64,000 nucleotides of DNA, from contig NC_059394.1 in assembly GCF_905220565.1 (NCBI RefSeq), positions 5,029,501 to 5,093,500 of the forward strand, read 5' to 3'. Shown in pieces: positions 10,901 through 23,060 of this stretch. Origin of the DNA: Melitaea cinxia (lineage: Eukaryota; Arthropoda; Insecta; Lepidoptera; Nymphalidae). Positions within the stretch are counted from its first letter, which is position 1. Every line of letters starts with the position of its first letter. The notes beneath the pieces are model-generated. The model made no database searches. It saw nothing but the letters and a program-made list of their open reading frames with translations, and was not told the origin of the DNA. Made by a program: the position numbers and the translations under genes.

Positions 10901-13900
10901 TATTTTTAAAGTTGGTGAAATAAAAAAAGTGAACTTAATTTACCGGAACGATTAACGTTTACGAATTAAATCTTCCGAATCGATATATATTTATAATATT
11001 TTTCTGCAATGTCACTGACAAGTAAAAACTTGTAACAAATAATACTTTAAGAGTTTTTGTCGTCGGGCTAAGTTTGATATCTGTGTCGAGGCAGAATTCA
11101 TGATTTTAAGTAAAAAAAAATACATTAACTATTATAAGTTTATTTTACTTAAAATTTACCCGGACTTCTTTTTTGTCGAGATCTATAAATATATAAATAC
11201 AAGTCAGAGGCTCTTCACATAATTCTATATCTGTATGTTGTATTAATAGCTGTTATTAAATTCTAAGATGTACGAACGTATCGTTGCGGAAGAACGAACG
11301 GAATGAAATAGAAAATGAGGGAAAATCTTTTACGTCATGAATGTGTAACAAAAAACAGAGAATTCGAAATATTTCAATAGCAACGTTTTTTGTGTTGTTT
11401 GTTCAACAGACGCTTAATTGTTTCCTATTTTTATGAAAGGAATAATTAAATTAATATGTTTAAATGTACGTAATGTCTTTTACATTCTCTATTTATTTGA
11501 TACTCGTGGGTTTTCATGATATTATTTAGCCTACTTTACTTATTAAAAAAATGTTGAAATATGTTCACAAACCAATTTTTCTTTCATCAACTATCCAAAA
11601 ATAATATCGTCTTACTCTATTTATCTATAACTGTTTTCTATAAGCACAATGCCAAAACTTATCAAACCCAAAATATATTTGTAAACTAATGAGAACAATT
11701 ATTTTTAACAATATTAAAATATTTTAAATGTATTAAGATATCAACATCATCGCAAAACGCATCATTATTCATTGCTTCAAAATCATCAATCAATATTTCA
11801 TCACTGATATTTTTATTAAGAAACGTTAATTCATTGATACCGATCGGTATTAATTAATTAAAATGACATAATAAATTGGCGCTCATTTTGTTTTGTTTTG
11901 TATTAATAAATTTTATCATAAAATTTTTAATTATACTGTCTTCAATGTAATGATATATTTTGCTAATAACTTTGTTTGTACTTTATAACAATGACAATTA
12001 TTTGGTATTATGTTCGTAATAATGACTGTGATTGTACCTTACAATAGAATCACTTTAATAACATCGCCCAAGGCAATGCTAATGAAATCGAAAGTATTTC
12101 ATCTTTTTTCTCGAGCTACCTCATTGAAATATTGACACTGAAATAAACGTTAATGTTTCACAATAATTTGCGATATTTTTAGTGTATTTAAAAAAACTTT
12201 AATAAGAATATTAGTTTTACGAATGTGGACAAATATATTGATAAAAGACAAACGAAATTTGTATGAAAGATAAAATGTGTATAAATTGAATAATCGATGA
12301 AATGAAAGTCTATCATACGGTGAAATTCTGTAATTAATTAAAATTCGAATTAGGTATTCCCATAAATCGCTACATCTTAAAATTAAACTGTTTGTAAGAT
12401 TATTTTGGCAAAAAGTAATTTTTTACGTTGTTTGTACTAAAATTATGAATGATATTTTGTAATTCATATTTTTTTAATTGTAATTTAGTTTTTAGGCAGT
12501 ATTTTTGTCTACGCGAGTCAAAAAAAAATTAGTTTATAATATTAATTATATTAGATGCTACTTTTTGATATTTTTTTTTTTAAATTGAAACTCCATTTTC
12601 AATCAAAACTAATAAAGTATGTTGCCTGTCTCATATAGCCAGCTACCTACATTATTTTACTCCTTTCTCAATTGCCCGCGTCAAGTGTACTATTCTGCAA
12701 TCGCTCCAGTTTCAAGTTACATAAGCTAGGCCTATCCGATATCATTGCTCAAGGACTGGGACTGCGCCGAATCTGTAGCAACAATGTCTAAATTACACAA
12801 ATGTAACGAAATTCCAATAAAATTATTTTACAAAATGTATGTAAATATTTACTTTTGCACTAGTTTTAAAAGTACTTTGATTATTTTGGGACTCTGTTTT
12901 AATGTAGTACGTCTTGAAACAACAATATCAATACTAGAAAATAAAATGAAATATAGTGTGTAGATAGCAGTGTGAATGTGTGTGTGAGTGTCTAGCAAAG
13001 TAATTTTTAATAACAACTTAATTAAAATTTTAGCTAAGACGCTTATATAAACTTAACGTTCACATCGAGAAATATACTAAGTGTTTTCATAAAATGTTAA
13101 TTTATTTAAAATTATTAATACAATAAATATTAATTACATGAATTAAATTATGTTAGTTTCAAATTTTTATTACATATTGAAATATAATTTATTAACCCAC
13201 TCTGTGGATGATTCAAATATTTGAGCTTAATAAACATTTGCAAGTGTAACAACTTTATAGAGATTAACTACTAACTTATATGTTTTCTAAATAAAATAAA
13301 ATAAAAATAAATAAGCAACTGATGTTAAAGATAAAACACTATCGCAGAATATATTTTTAAAACTGGTGTATGCAAAAGCTATTTAATCAAATATAAGGAC
13401 TAATCAGTTAAAAAGCTTTTGAAAATCTCTAAATAATTGTATTTTATTTTGGAACGAAGTTTTTTATGGGGCGTGCAGAGGGGTACCCTAGCCGGCAAAA
13501 AACGACCGTAACGTTAAATAAAAGCGTAAGATTCTTATGCATGTATGATTGCTATACAGTGTCTAATGTATTGTCTAGTGATGACTGTTATTATTATTGC
13601 ATTTTGCTATTATTATTATATCATGCAATAATTATTATATATTTTTATAAATCACTGTAAGTAAAATAAAGGTTTTAAGATAATTTTGTAAAGTAGTTTT
13701 TTTATTGATAAAAAATCACAATAAAAAATTTATACCCGAATAATTATTTTCTTTATACCTCGAATATTACTTGAAATTAATATTTTATAATAAGGAACTT
13801 CGTTCCTATCTGGTGTCCCATGACACTACACGGTTTTTATTTTTGATACACTGTATTATATTACGTAGAAATTTGGAATACTGTTCTATTCTATAATCTG

Positions 13901-14977
13901 CGTATTTAATAGATCAACCTTTCCAGATTAAACGGATAAATTAAACTTTACATAACCTTTACATTTTTTAGTAATTTTCTTGATCTCACTATCAGACAGG
14001 ATCGCCGAATTATACGCGAAACGCGTACTTCGACGTTATTTCGTAAACGTTCCTTTTCAAGCATAACAGGTATTTTCTCAAGTGTCACCGATACTCGAAT
14101 CAGGGCAAGAGCATGAAATAACTTGTTCCGAACCAATGCAATTGCGAGACATGAAATACGAGTAACTGGTTCATTACATTAATTTAGAAGTATCATTATA
14201 AAGGTGTAAGAAATGTGGGTTAAGCTCGGTTGTCGCTCGGTTTGGCGTTGAATGCGATTGTTATTAGTCATTTACGAGTATAAACACATGTCTTAACTTA
14301 AAGTGTTTTTTTTTTTCATCGACTCTAAACGTCTTTAAAGAAATGCATAGAAAACATTATATTAAATTTTTACGGTCACAGCACTGGTTTGTGATTAAAA
14401 ATTTAATTTGATTTGAGGAGTACAGAAAAAATTCATTGAATACATACGCGGTATGCGAAGCACTTAACTCAATATGCACCAATTAATTATTAATGAAATA
14501 ACAAAACACCAGTTTACCTGTTTATTGCTAGAACAATCCAACAACATGATATATAAATGTCATGGTTAAATGATAGACCCTGAATTAGTTTATTAAGCAT
14601 AATATGTGCTTTATTTAACTTAAGCATAAGAATTTATAGAAAGCCTATAAAATAGATAAGCACTAATAGCGCTAATTATAAAAAAGAACAGAAATAATGA
14701 AAATAAAACACTTTTTTTGTAATTTTTCGATGTGACTACAGACTTTGACAATCAACAAATGAGTATAGTATATGCGTGTGTGTGTCAAATACATGGTGGT
14801 GTGTTAAGTGTTTTTTTTTTTTTTAATTTAAGGTATTTTTTACGCATAATTTAAAAAACAGTTTTTGTTTCACGTATTAATTATAAGTATAACTAACTGA
14901 CCCTATATTCTATTTTAACTAACATTGTGACACGAGAATTTTATATATAAAACAACTAACAATACTTCAACATAATT
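7967..14977. other. AT-rich non-coding DNA, mostly unique
   Basis: No supported gene. A CpG-rich patch at about 10400-10580 is open in several frames on both strands but has no recognised domain and no convincing splice sites. GC-richer patches at 13460-13510 and 13960-14290 likewise carry no recognisable protein. A short GGAACTTCGTTCC palindrome near 13794 belongs to a phrase often seen in lepidopteran repeats. Simple A/T runs are scattered throughout. Confidence 0.45.
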
Positions 14978-15598
14978 AACCGACTTCCAAAAAAGGAGGA
15001 GGTTCTCAATTCGACTGTATTTTTTTTTTTTTTTTTTTTTTATGTATGTTACATCAGAACTTTTGCCCGTGTGGACCGATTTCGACAAATTTTGTTTTAA
15101 TCGAAAGGTGGTGTGTGCCAATTGGTCCCATTTAAATTTATTTGAGATCTAACAACTACTTTTCGAGTTATATCTAATAATGTGTTTTTACTTGACGCTT
15201 TTTTCGTCGACCTACGTTGTATTATACCGCATAACTTTCTACTGGATGTACCGACTTTGATAATTCTTTTTTTGTTGGAAAGGGGATATCCCTAGTTTGG
15301 TACCGTGATAAGGAAACTAGGAGCTGATAATGGGATCCCAGAGGAATCGAGGGAAACTCTCGAAAATCCGTAATAACTTTTTATTGGGTGTACGGATTTT
15401 GATAATTTTTAATTTAATCGAAAGCTGATGTTTATCATGTGGTCACATATAAAATTTATTGAGATCTGATGACTACTTTTTGAGTAATCTTTAATAACGC
15501 GTAGTTGCTTGACTATTTTTTCGTCGATCTACGTTGTATTACTTGTCGATGTAATTGAAGTCGGTTTTTTTTCGTTTTGCGAGCAAACACAATTATTT
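14978..15598 (+). repeat. Dispersed repeat family E, copy 3 (longest)
   Basis: This is the longest copy of the family also found at 0.65, 5.2 and 60.6 kb. It starts ACCGACTTCCAAAAAAGGAG and ends with TGTAATTGAAGTCGG, a T-tract and GCGAGCAAACAC. Two related sub-blocks, around 15230-15270 and 15368-15420, suggest an internal duplication. A central GGGATCCC...CTCGAAAATCCG section is also present, inverted, in the 60.6-kb copy. It has no protein-coding frame. Confidence 0.75.
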
Positions 15599-16029
15599 GA
15601 AATTATTATTAATATTTGAAAAATTATATAAAAAAAATATTGAAATACAAATATTTTGAAATTATTATACATTAATATATATAAGACTATTAATATATAT
15701 ACTTATTATTTGTAAAACAGTTAATTTTATATAGCTACAGTTATTGTTGTAACGATATATTATTATAATTTTATATCAACTATACATAACATTTTATTTA
15801 CTCTATAGGTGTGTTATGTAATGTTATCTTAATTGTAATCAAGGACTTAATAATTTTAATTGATTATTCACCATTACGCGGTCCTCTATTCCATCATATT
15901 AACACAAGTTTTATAATACACAACAACACATTTTTTAATTCGCTTTAATTACGCAAAATAATATACTACAATATATTTTTATATAATACACTACCTATAT
16001 ATTTACTATACATTTTAGAAATATTGAAC
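15599..16029. other. AT-rich non-coding DNA
   Basis: A very AT-rich spacer between two repeats, with no gene or recognised element. Confidence 0.55.
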
Positions 16030-16311
16030 TTTTTTTTTATATCACTAGGTCGGCAAATAAGCGTACGGCTCACCTGACGGTAAGAGATTACCGTAGCTTA
16101 TAGACGCCTGCAATACCAGAAGCATTACAAGCGCGTTGCTGACCAAATCCCCAAGCCCCCCAGGAGCTCTGGTCACCTTACTCACCAACAGGAATACAAC
16201 ACTGCTTGACAGCAGTATTATTTAGCTGTGATTTTCTGTAAGGTCGAGGTACTACCCCAGTCGGGCTACTCCACATTTTGAGCAGGAAATTCCTGCTATG
16301 CCCTACCTCAG
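16030..16311 (-). mobile_element. SINE-like retroposon with poly-A tail
   Basis: On the minus strand the element runs from CTGAGGTAGGGCATAGCAGG through CAGGCGTCTATAAGC, CTCTTACCGTCAGGTGAGCC and GCCGACCTAGTGATAT to a short A-tract (the T-run at 16030-16038 on the plus strand). This 3' block is a frequent short-retroposon end in butterfly and moth genomes, from memory. Its GC content is far above the flanks. There is no open frame and no clear target-site duplication, so one end may be eroded. Confidence 0.7.
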
Positions 16312-18799
16312 TTAAACTGTATATTTAATTTATATATGTGTAAGTTATTTATGTCGTAACATAACTTCTGTATTTATACACATAGCAGTAATTTGTTTCA
16401 AATGTATACTTATGTTTTATTTACCCTCATATATTTGTAGGGTCTTGAAGTTTCCTTTTTGAAGCTGATATATGACATAATAACAAAATAAAACCAACTA
16501 CAAAACAATAACATATACCAATTATTAAGTTCCTTATAAAGACTTGATTATAGCAATTTTAAAAAGTTGTAGAAATATTTATTTTAAAACAACCTTTTAC
16601 TAATACAGAGAAAGTATCGAAATTCCTAAATGGAATATTTATAAATATTCAAATTTCGCTTTCAACGCTCTATTCTAGGTCAAGAGCAGTATTAGCGAAT
16701 AAAACTGACAAGCCATTTGCAAGTGCATATATTATGAAATTAAACGAATTTCAAAAAATAAATAAATCGAAAACAAAATGGCGCAACAGTAATTTAATAT
16801 TATATAGGAATGTTTTTACTTTTTTATTTTTTGTTTGTTCGTTTAAGGTTTTGAAATTATTTATATGATTTACTCATTGCATAATAAATAGCATATTTGT
16901 AATATGTTATAAGTCATTTATCATATAGGTTAGCATATGACAAGTTTTTTTGTAACTACAAAGTACAGACTAGAACAAGACTGGTAGAGATAAGCTCTCT
17001 CTTGTCAACTTCAATTGTAATAAGTTATTGTAAAAATGCTTTTAAATGCTATAAATAATGAATGTAAAAATCTATAGCAACCTAAAATCTGTTCTCAATT
17101 ACTTCATCTTAAGAAGATCCGGTATTACTTTATTTAAGCGAACGATATTTCGTATCTTTGAGTGTCAATAAAGTTCGACATAACAATGCCCTCAAACAAA
17201 GGCAATTAAATTTATTTCACAAAAAAAAAAACAATAATAAAAGAAACTATTAAATTCGTTCCTCCCTGTTATGTTATCGATTAAGATGTAACAAATGTTG
17301 TAAGTCGCCCAATATTACATAACTGACCACAATTGCCTGCAAGTACAAATTGACAGCGACTTTCCATAATCGCTTTATATTTCATTAGCCCTATTAAAGG
17401 TGCTGTTTTATCTAAATTAAATTACGTTATATTAAAGGCTATGAAATATTTTTGATCATATAAAATAATTTTGTATTATTTTCATATCAATAATTTGTAA
17501 CATAGAATTAATGGGTACAGTTTTGGATATATGAGTCGTAGTGTATGTAGTATATGTTATAACAAAATACATAAGTTTACCACATTAGCATAAGAAGCAA
17601 GAACTACCACATAATAGTCAATATTTAAAAATAAATTCAACACAAACTCAACACTACCTTTATATATGTATATATACTTAAATTAAAAGACTTATTTGTG
17701 TTACTAAGCGATGTTTTTTTTATTGGTACAATTAATTTATATAATTTTTTTAAATGTATAGTATAAAAGACTCGTGCAAAAACATCGTAAGAAATTATTC
17801 CTTTGTAAACAATAAACAACAGCACTTTATTTAGTCTAGTTTCATAGTTACGTAAGTGAAAGCCAGTTCATTCGCTATTAGGTTCTATTGTGAAATTAAA
17901 AAATAATTACTGTGTTGCAACAATTCGAATGGTCACCTGCAATTAAAGGAAGTAACGCTTTTGATAGCTAAACGTTGATAACACTGTATTTAATAAAAGA
18001 AGCATCAGTGTTTGGTTAACAAATGATTCTCTGTTGTTTGTAACGGATTCACTTTAAAGAATATAGAGTAAAAGTAAATTAAAGTTATTATCATTTAATT
18101 ACTTTTGTTAGATAATTTAGGCTTCGTACAAACGAATTTTGATGTATATGTGTATGTATATAGGACATACGTTTATATAATATTTGAAAAAGTTCGACTG
18201 TCCATTAAAGATTTTTATCCTCAAACGTGTCTTATTTCAAAATCTCCATATCTTCTCTAGGTCTTTAGTATTAAAATAGTACAAAGAAAGGTTTTAAAAA
18301 CAAAATGTAGTTTTTGGTCCTTAACCAAGTGGTTAACAAATTTAATAGTTATATTTTACAAAATAAAAATTACCGCAAAATATTGAAATTTCTAGGCGAA
18401 ATCTCTGTCAGCCTTAACCCCAGTTTAAACCTACAGTTCTTTACTATGTGGCGACCACCAAAATCACCAAAAATTATCATTCATGTCATTCACATCTTGC
18501 CATACAAATATCCACTCTATCACCAAGCAATAAGAAATAACTGATCGTATTGATTATTATATATACAAATTTGGACATAAGATATTAATAAGTTAGGGTC
18601 ATGGTTTCTGACGTGATATATGTTTAATCTTGATTCGTTGGGCAATTTGATGTTAACCTTTTTCCTTGAAAAAGCATTAGTGGCGTAAAACAAATACACA
18701 CAGTAACGCCTTAACAGTTGTAAGTCATGGCATTTTAGACATACAACTTACTATACTGTTGTAATATCGTTGTGAATATTTATGTACATTGTTAAAATA
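16312..18799. other. AT-rich non-coding DNA
   Basis: No gene is supported. The only somewhat less AT-rich unique patch, at about 17290-17410, has no long open frame and could be conserved non-coding sequence or chance. Confidence 0.5.
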
Positions 18800-19002
18800 T
18801 CTTATATATAAAATTCTCGTATCACAATGTCAGTAACCATATCCCTCCGAAGCGGCTAGACCGATTATTATGAAACTTTGTGTGCATATTGAGTAGGTCT
18901 GAGAATCGGCCAACATCTATTTTTCATAAGCTTAAGTTATAAGGGGGAGATTAAGGGGGTTAATAACATATATGAAAAAACAACGTTTGCGGGGTCAGCT
19001 AG
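18800..19002 (+). mobile_element. Short non-autonomous Helitron-like element
   Basis: It starts A|TCTTATATATAAAA and ends GCGGGGTCAGCTAG|T, matching the Helitron rule of 5' TC, 3' CTAG and insertion between A and T without a target-site duplication. The body has the GCTAGACCGATTATTATGAA block typical of small lepidopteran Helitron-like repeats. It encodes no Rep/helicase, so any mobility would need proteins from elsewhere. Confidence 0.75.
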
Positions 19003-19269
19003 TATAAATAGTAATTTAATTAATTATAACACGCAACTTTAAGCGTATCACAATGTCAGTAACCATATCCCTCCGAAGCGGCTAGACCGATTATTATGAA
19101 ACTTTGTGTGCATATTGAGTAGGTCTGAGAATCGGCCAACATCTATTTTTCATAAGCTTAAGTTATAAGGGGGGGATTAAGGGGGTTAATAACATATATG
19201 AAAAAACAACGTTTGCGGGGTCAGCTAGTATAAATAGTAATTTAATTAATTATAACACGCAACTTTAAG
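18818..19269 (+). repeat. 226-bp tandem duplication of Helitron plus flank
   Basis: Units 18818-19043 and 19044-19269 are almost identical; the only difference I see is one A/G change in the G-run (GGGGGAGATT versus GGGGGGGATT). Each unit holds the Helitron lacking its first 18 bp plus about 40 bp of the downstream flank. The second copy therefore has a CTAG end (19225-19228) but no Helitron 5' end. The junction shares CGTAT between the Helitron interior and the downstream flank, suggesting microhomology-mediated duplication. Confidence 0.95.
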
Positions 19270-19271
19270 CG

Positions 19272-20228
19272 AACGATGACCGTTCATGTCAATGACCAAA
19301 GAACAAGACCTATTTCCCTCCGGCGCGGGGTAAGACAGGGGGATGTAATATCACCGAAACTGTTTACCACTGCGCTAGAGGATGTTTTTAAGACCTTGGA
19401 TTGGGGGGAACGGGGCATCAACGTCAACGGTGAATTCATCTCTCACCTTCGTTTCGCCGACGATATTGTCATCTTTGCGGAGACGCTGGATGAGTTAGGC
19501 CAAATGCTGGCCGGCCTAAACGAGTCCTCCCGACGTGTCGGTCTCTGTATGAACTTGGATAAGACGAAAGTTATGTTTAACAACCAAGTCATACCGATAC
19601 CGGTATCGGTCGATGGTACCCTTCTCGAAGTTGTTCAGGATTATATTTACCTAGGCCATACTATCCAACTAGGCCGCAACAACTTCGAGAAGGAGGCCGA
19701 TAGGAGGATTCGGTTGGGCTGGGCGGCGTTTGGCAGACTCCGTCGAGTCTTCACTTCGAAGATTCCGCAATGCTTGAAGACAAAAATTTTCGAGCAATGC
19801 GTCCTGCCTGTGTTAACATACGGAGCCGAGACGTGGACACTGACCAAGGGACTGGTCCACAAGTTTAAAGTCGCTCAACGTGCAATGGAACGGGCTATGC
19901 TTGGGGTCTCTCTCAAAGACAGGATTAGAAATGAGACTATCCGCGAGAGAACGAAGGTAACCGACATAGCCCACAGAATTAGCAAGTTGAAGTGGCAGTG
20001 GGCTGGTCATCTGTGTCGCAGGACCGATGGCCGTTGGAGTAGACGGGTCCTAGAGTGGAGACCGCGTCTTGGCAAACGCAGTGTGGGACGTCCTCCGGCC
20101 CGTTGGACCGACGATCTACGTAAGATTGCCGGTGTAGGCTGGATGAGGATTGCGGAAGACCGGGATGTGTGGCGCGAACTTGGGGAGGCCTATGTCCAGC
20201 AGTGGACTGCGATAGGCTGAAGTGAGTG
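19272..20228 (+). mobile_element. 5'-truncated RTE-type LINE insertion
   Basis: An 11-bp target-site duplication, AACTTTAAGCG, flanks the insert at 19261-19271 and 20229-20239. The insert holds only the C-terminal part of a reverse transcriptase ORF, as expected after incomplete target-primed reverse transcription. The 3' end is very short after the stop codon, lacks poly-A and ends in a GTGAGTG-like repeat, in line with RTE elements, which have short 3' UTRs and simple-repeat tails. The last coding blocks match the RTE tails at 7.8, 31.4 and 59.8 kb. Confidence 0.9.
19276..20220 (+). pseudogene. Reverse transcriptase C-terminal part, RTE-type LINE
   Basis: The 314-codon frame is open but begins inside the original protein; the ATG is an internal methionine next to the truncation point. 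Residues 16-30 carry the RT motif around RQGDVISPKLF, and residues 60-63 are the catalytic FADD. A thumb-like region follows, then the lepidopteran-RTE C terminus with GRPPARWTDDL and a final QQWTAIG. The N-terminal endonuclease and the first RT motifs are missing, so the copy cannot move by itself. The absence of frameshifts or stops over 945 bp suggests recent insertion. Clade assignment rests on the C terminus and 3' end; a close sister clade is possible. Confidence 0.88.
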
Positions 20229-20239
20229 AACTTTAAGCG

Positions 20240-21480
20240 TATGACGCAGCATAAATTTTATAAAAGATTTACAAGTAATATTTAGGTAGTGTTGTAAAGA
20301 TTAATCTTTAAGAAAGGATTTCTTTACTATCAATAACGTGTGAATAATATTTATAAATATTTTCTCATTATGCTGCTAGCTAGACGAATACTGCGGTTTA
20401 ACCTGTTTTATGTATGTATTTCAAATTGTGATCAACAGCGTTCCTCAATAAACTGGCTTTCAAATACGAATTTATGAACCAAGACCGAACCGGATTGAAA
20501 AATTCGATTATAAAATTATTGAAAAAAAAATTACCAATGTTTTCATCTTGTTAATTATAGTATTCATGTGTGTGGTAGGCGTAACCTTACGAAATATGCG
20601 TATAACATGGCACAGGATAAGCTTAACAGAAAATTTCAAAACAATATATATTCGTGATAATAAAAGCGGGTATCTATCAAATTGTTTTTTCTTTAGCATG
20701 ACACTTCACAAAATCAAATTCAAACATAACTGTACTCAAGTAGGTTTCAAAAACACGTTTGAATAGTCATCCCATATAATCAACTCGAATAAAGCGAAAG
20801 ACAATACAAAATATAACGTAAAATTAATAATTCAAAATGAAAACACTCGTCGCTGTTTTCCATTTTTTTACTTGAGAACAATAGATTTATAATCGTAATA
20901 ACGAATCAAGGAAAGTATCTTTCACTGAAAAATATGATCAAAGTTAGCGATGTTATCAACAACAAGCTTTGTTTTATATTATAAAAAGTTCGTTCTTTCT
21001 CTAACAAAAGAGTAGTACCCATAATTAGGACTTCCGTCTTCAAATTTCGGAAAGTAGCGTTAAAAATATTTATTGCATTGTTCATAATAAAATAAAAAAA
21101 GAAATTTCCATGAATACACTGGTCTCAAATTCGTCCGGTTTAATTTCTAAAAAAAATTTTTGAAAAAAAAAGTTTCTTACTTTTATAATATGAATTAAAA
21201 AGTTGATTCTTAAAAATTTAAATTCACTTGAAGTAGGTAGAACAACGCTGTTAGTCTAGTGCCATAACTATTTATTGAATAACGCTAATAATTAAACTAA
21301 GAAACAGTTTTTATTAAAAATTTAAGACTCTCAAAGAGTCTGAGTACGTTTTCCTATGAGATTAAAGTAATTACAGTTATACAAGTAAAAATACCTAAAT
21401 AAGCTTAGCACTAAAACAAAAGACTTATGTAACCTATTTTCACCTACGTGACACATCTGTCAAGTCGTTTGGCGTCATAA
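20240..21480. other. AT-rich non-coding DNA
   Basis: No supported gene. A diverged LINE-tail fragment lies at 20709-20772. Two short overlapping opposite-strand frames at 20.5-20.8 kb have no domain and are treated as chance. Confidence 0.5.
20709..20772. repeat. Diverged LINE 3'-tail fragment
   Basis: The order of AAATCAAATTCAAACATAA, CTCAAGTAGGTTTCAAAAAC, ACGTTTGAAT and AGTCATCC resembles the start of the repeat at 38.3 kb (AAATAGGCTCCAAGAGCACC, TTCGAATCGTCATC). It appears to be an old fragment of the same tail family. Confidence 0.5.
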
Positions 21481-21657
21481 ATGGCGGACAACAATGGCAG
21501 CTGGCGAGAAGAACAAGAAATTAATACTGTAATTAATCAAGGCCTGTTTGATTACATGAGCGGATGTGAAGATTTGGGACTTCTAACAAAGCATTATTGT
21601 ATTATGCATAAACGTTCCTCAAAAAGATACTATAAAAAAGTTACGGAATCAGCTTAA
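21481..21657 (+). CDS. Candidate 58-codon ORF, unknown function
   Basis: An ATG in good context (CATAAATGGCGG) opens a 58-codon frame beginning MADNNGSWREEQEINTVINQ and ending KKVTESA before TAA. The first 40 codons are acidic and rich in E, N and Q, unlike the Y/F/L/K-rich frames that arise by chance in AT-rich DNA. Just upstream is GACACATCTGTCAAG, a TGACA/TGTCA phrase often near lepidopteran gene starts. No domain is recognised, and no clear splice donor or poly-A signal was found, so it could be a first exon, a small gene, or a fragment of a dead gene. A foldback element lies 95 bp downstream. Confidence 0.3.
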   Translation: MADNNGSWREEQEINTVINQGLFDYMSGCEDLGLLTKHYCIMHKRSSKRYYKKVTESA

Positions 21658-21752
21658 TCGTGTTAAACTTTTCTAAATTTTAATATATTTATAATCTGTA
21701 AGTTATTTATGACAGAAAAAAATGAGAACCTTTTTTTGGTAAAGCTTTAGAT

Positions 21753-22320
21753 TAGGTAAAACCGAATTTCGGGACCGTGGGGGGAAGGGGGGGAGAGGGT
21801 GGGGAACGCTACCCCTGGTACCACTGTCACACCTCAGAACCCCATGGTTATGGATATCCATGGTTAAAGTTTTGAGGTTAGAAGAAGAGTTTCGAAAGTT
21901 AGAGGAACGCTTGGCTCCGGCGCTGCGGGCGAGGGCTGCCCTCCCTCCGCGCCTCCGCGGCACAAAAAAAATACTCTAGGGGTAGGACAGACCAAGACCA
22001 CGTGGACAGTGGGGTGCTCCGATTCGGTTTTGGGTATTTTTCGAATTTCTAAACCTATATTCTAGCACGCAATGTTACTAATTTCATTAGGATATTATGT
22101 CTGACGCGTTATTTTCTTTAAAAGTGTCGATTTGTCACACAATGCAAACAGTACGAGCTCAAAGGCTTTAAATTCTTCTTCTAACCTCAAAACTTTAACC
22201 ATCTCCATAACCATGGGGTTTTGAGGTGTGACAGTGTTACCTTGTATAGATTCCCCTACACCCTCAACCCTCCACACCCAATAACCCCATAATTCGGTTT
22301 TTCTAATTCGGTTTTACCTA
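21753..22320. mobile_element. Foldback/MITE-like DNA element with long inverted repeats
   Basis: The ends are 16-bp inverted repeats, TAGGTAAAACCGAATT at 21753-21768 and its complement at 22305-22320. If the outermost TA is the target duplication, the insertion is of the TA type used by Tc1/mariner-like transposases. Inside, about 80 bp at roughly 21815-21900 and 22160-22245 form a second, nearly perfect inverted pair containing CCCCATGGTTATGGA and TTTTGAGGTTAGAAGAAGA. The centre is GC-rich (CGCGCCTCCGCGG). There is no transposase frame; short frames here are by-products. The superfamily is not certain. Confidence 0.7.
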
Positions 22321-23060
22321 GTCTAGATCTTAGCCCTTTTTTTTATTTGAACCTATTTTAACATTTTACAAAATAAATTATTTTAACCGTCATAAACGTA
22401 ATTAAACACGGCAAATTATGTTATAATTACTATAAACTACATAATATTATTTAATGAAGTACGCCGCTGCGATGATTGTAAGGAAAGAAGTTATTACGTA
22501 TTCTACAAACCTTGAATGTATCCTCATTTATTTTAACAAGCTTTTTGATTAATGATTTCTCTTATTAATAAATTTCTAATAAAAAAGGACTACTACAGCG
22601 AACAGTAAATAACCATTAAAGACGAGAAATAAACGAGATTGTTCACAAATTGAATTGCTGATATCAGTTCTACGTTCCGTGATCCGTTGATCGTCCGTGA
22701 TCCGTTTGCATTTTGTTATCGCCCGTACTACTATATATATAAACAAATATATTTGTGTTTATTTCAATAAAAAAATTAAATCAATAATTCTTTCTTATTA
22801 TTCTATATTCCTTATATAATGAAAGTGAAGAATATATAAATGCAACTAGAAAGCTATTTTATTAAGGACCTGTTTCACCAGTTGTGGATAACGTTTATTC
22901 TGCAAATAAGTTACAAATAGACTCAATAACAGAAGGTAGATAATGTACTTAGGAACTGTTTCTCCACAATTATTAGACTACAACATTTAGATTTATATTT
23001 ACTAATATAAATAATTCATAAGTATAGTGGAATTTAATGGTAAAAAAGAATATTATACGC
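22321..23060. other. AT-rich non-coding DNA
   Basis: No gene or recognised element. A short direct repeat, GATCCGTTGATCGTCCGTGA (ATCCGT motif twice), near 22680-22710 is the only local structure seen. Confidence 0.5.

Noticed and set aside
14197..14227. TATAAAGG promoter motif on the plus strand
   Set aside because: No initiator at the expected distance and no exon-like sequence downstream.
19647..20010. Minus-strand frames of 65 and 71 codons
   Set aside because: They are antisense shadows of the RTE reverse transcriptase frame.
21703..22277. Minus-strand frames of 86 and 60 codons
   Set aside because: Both overlap the foldback element, one at its left edge, and read through its inverted arms; there is no transposase similarity.
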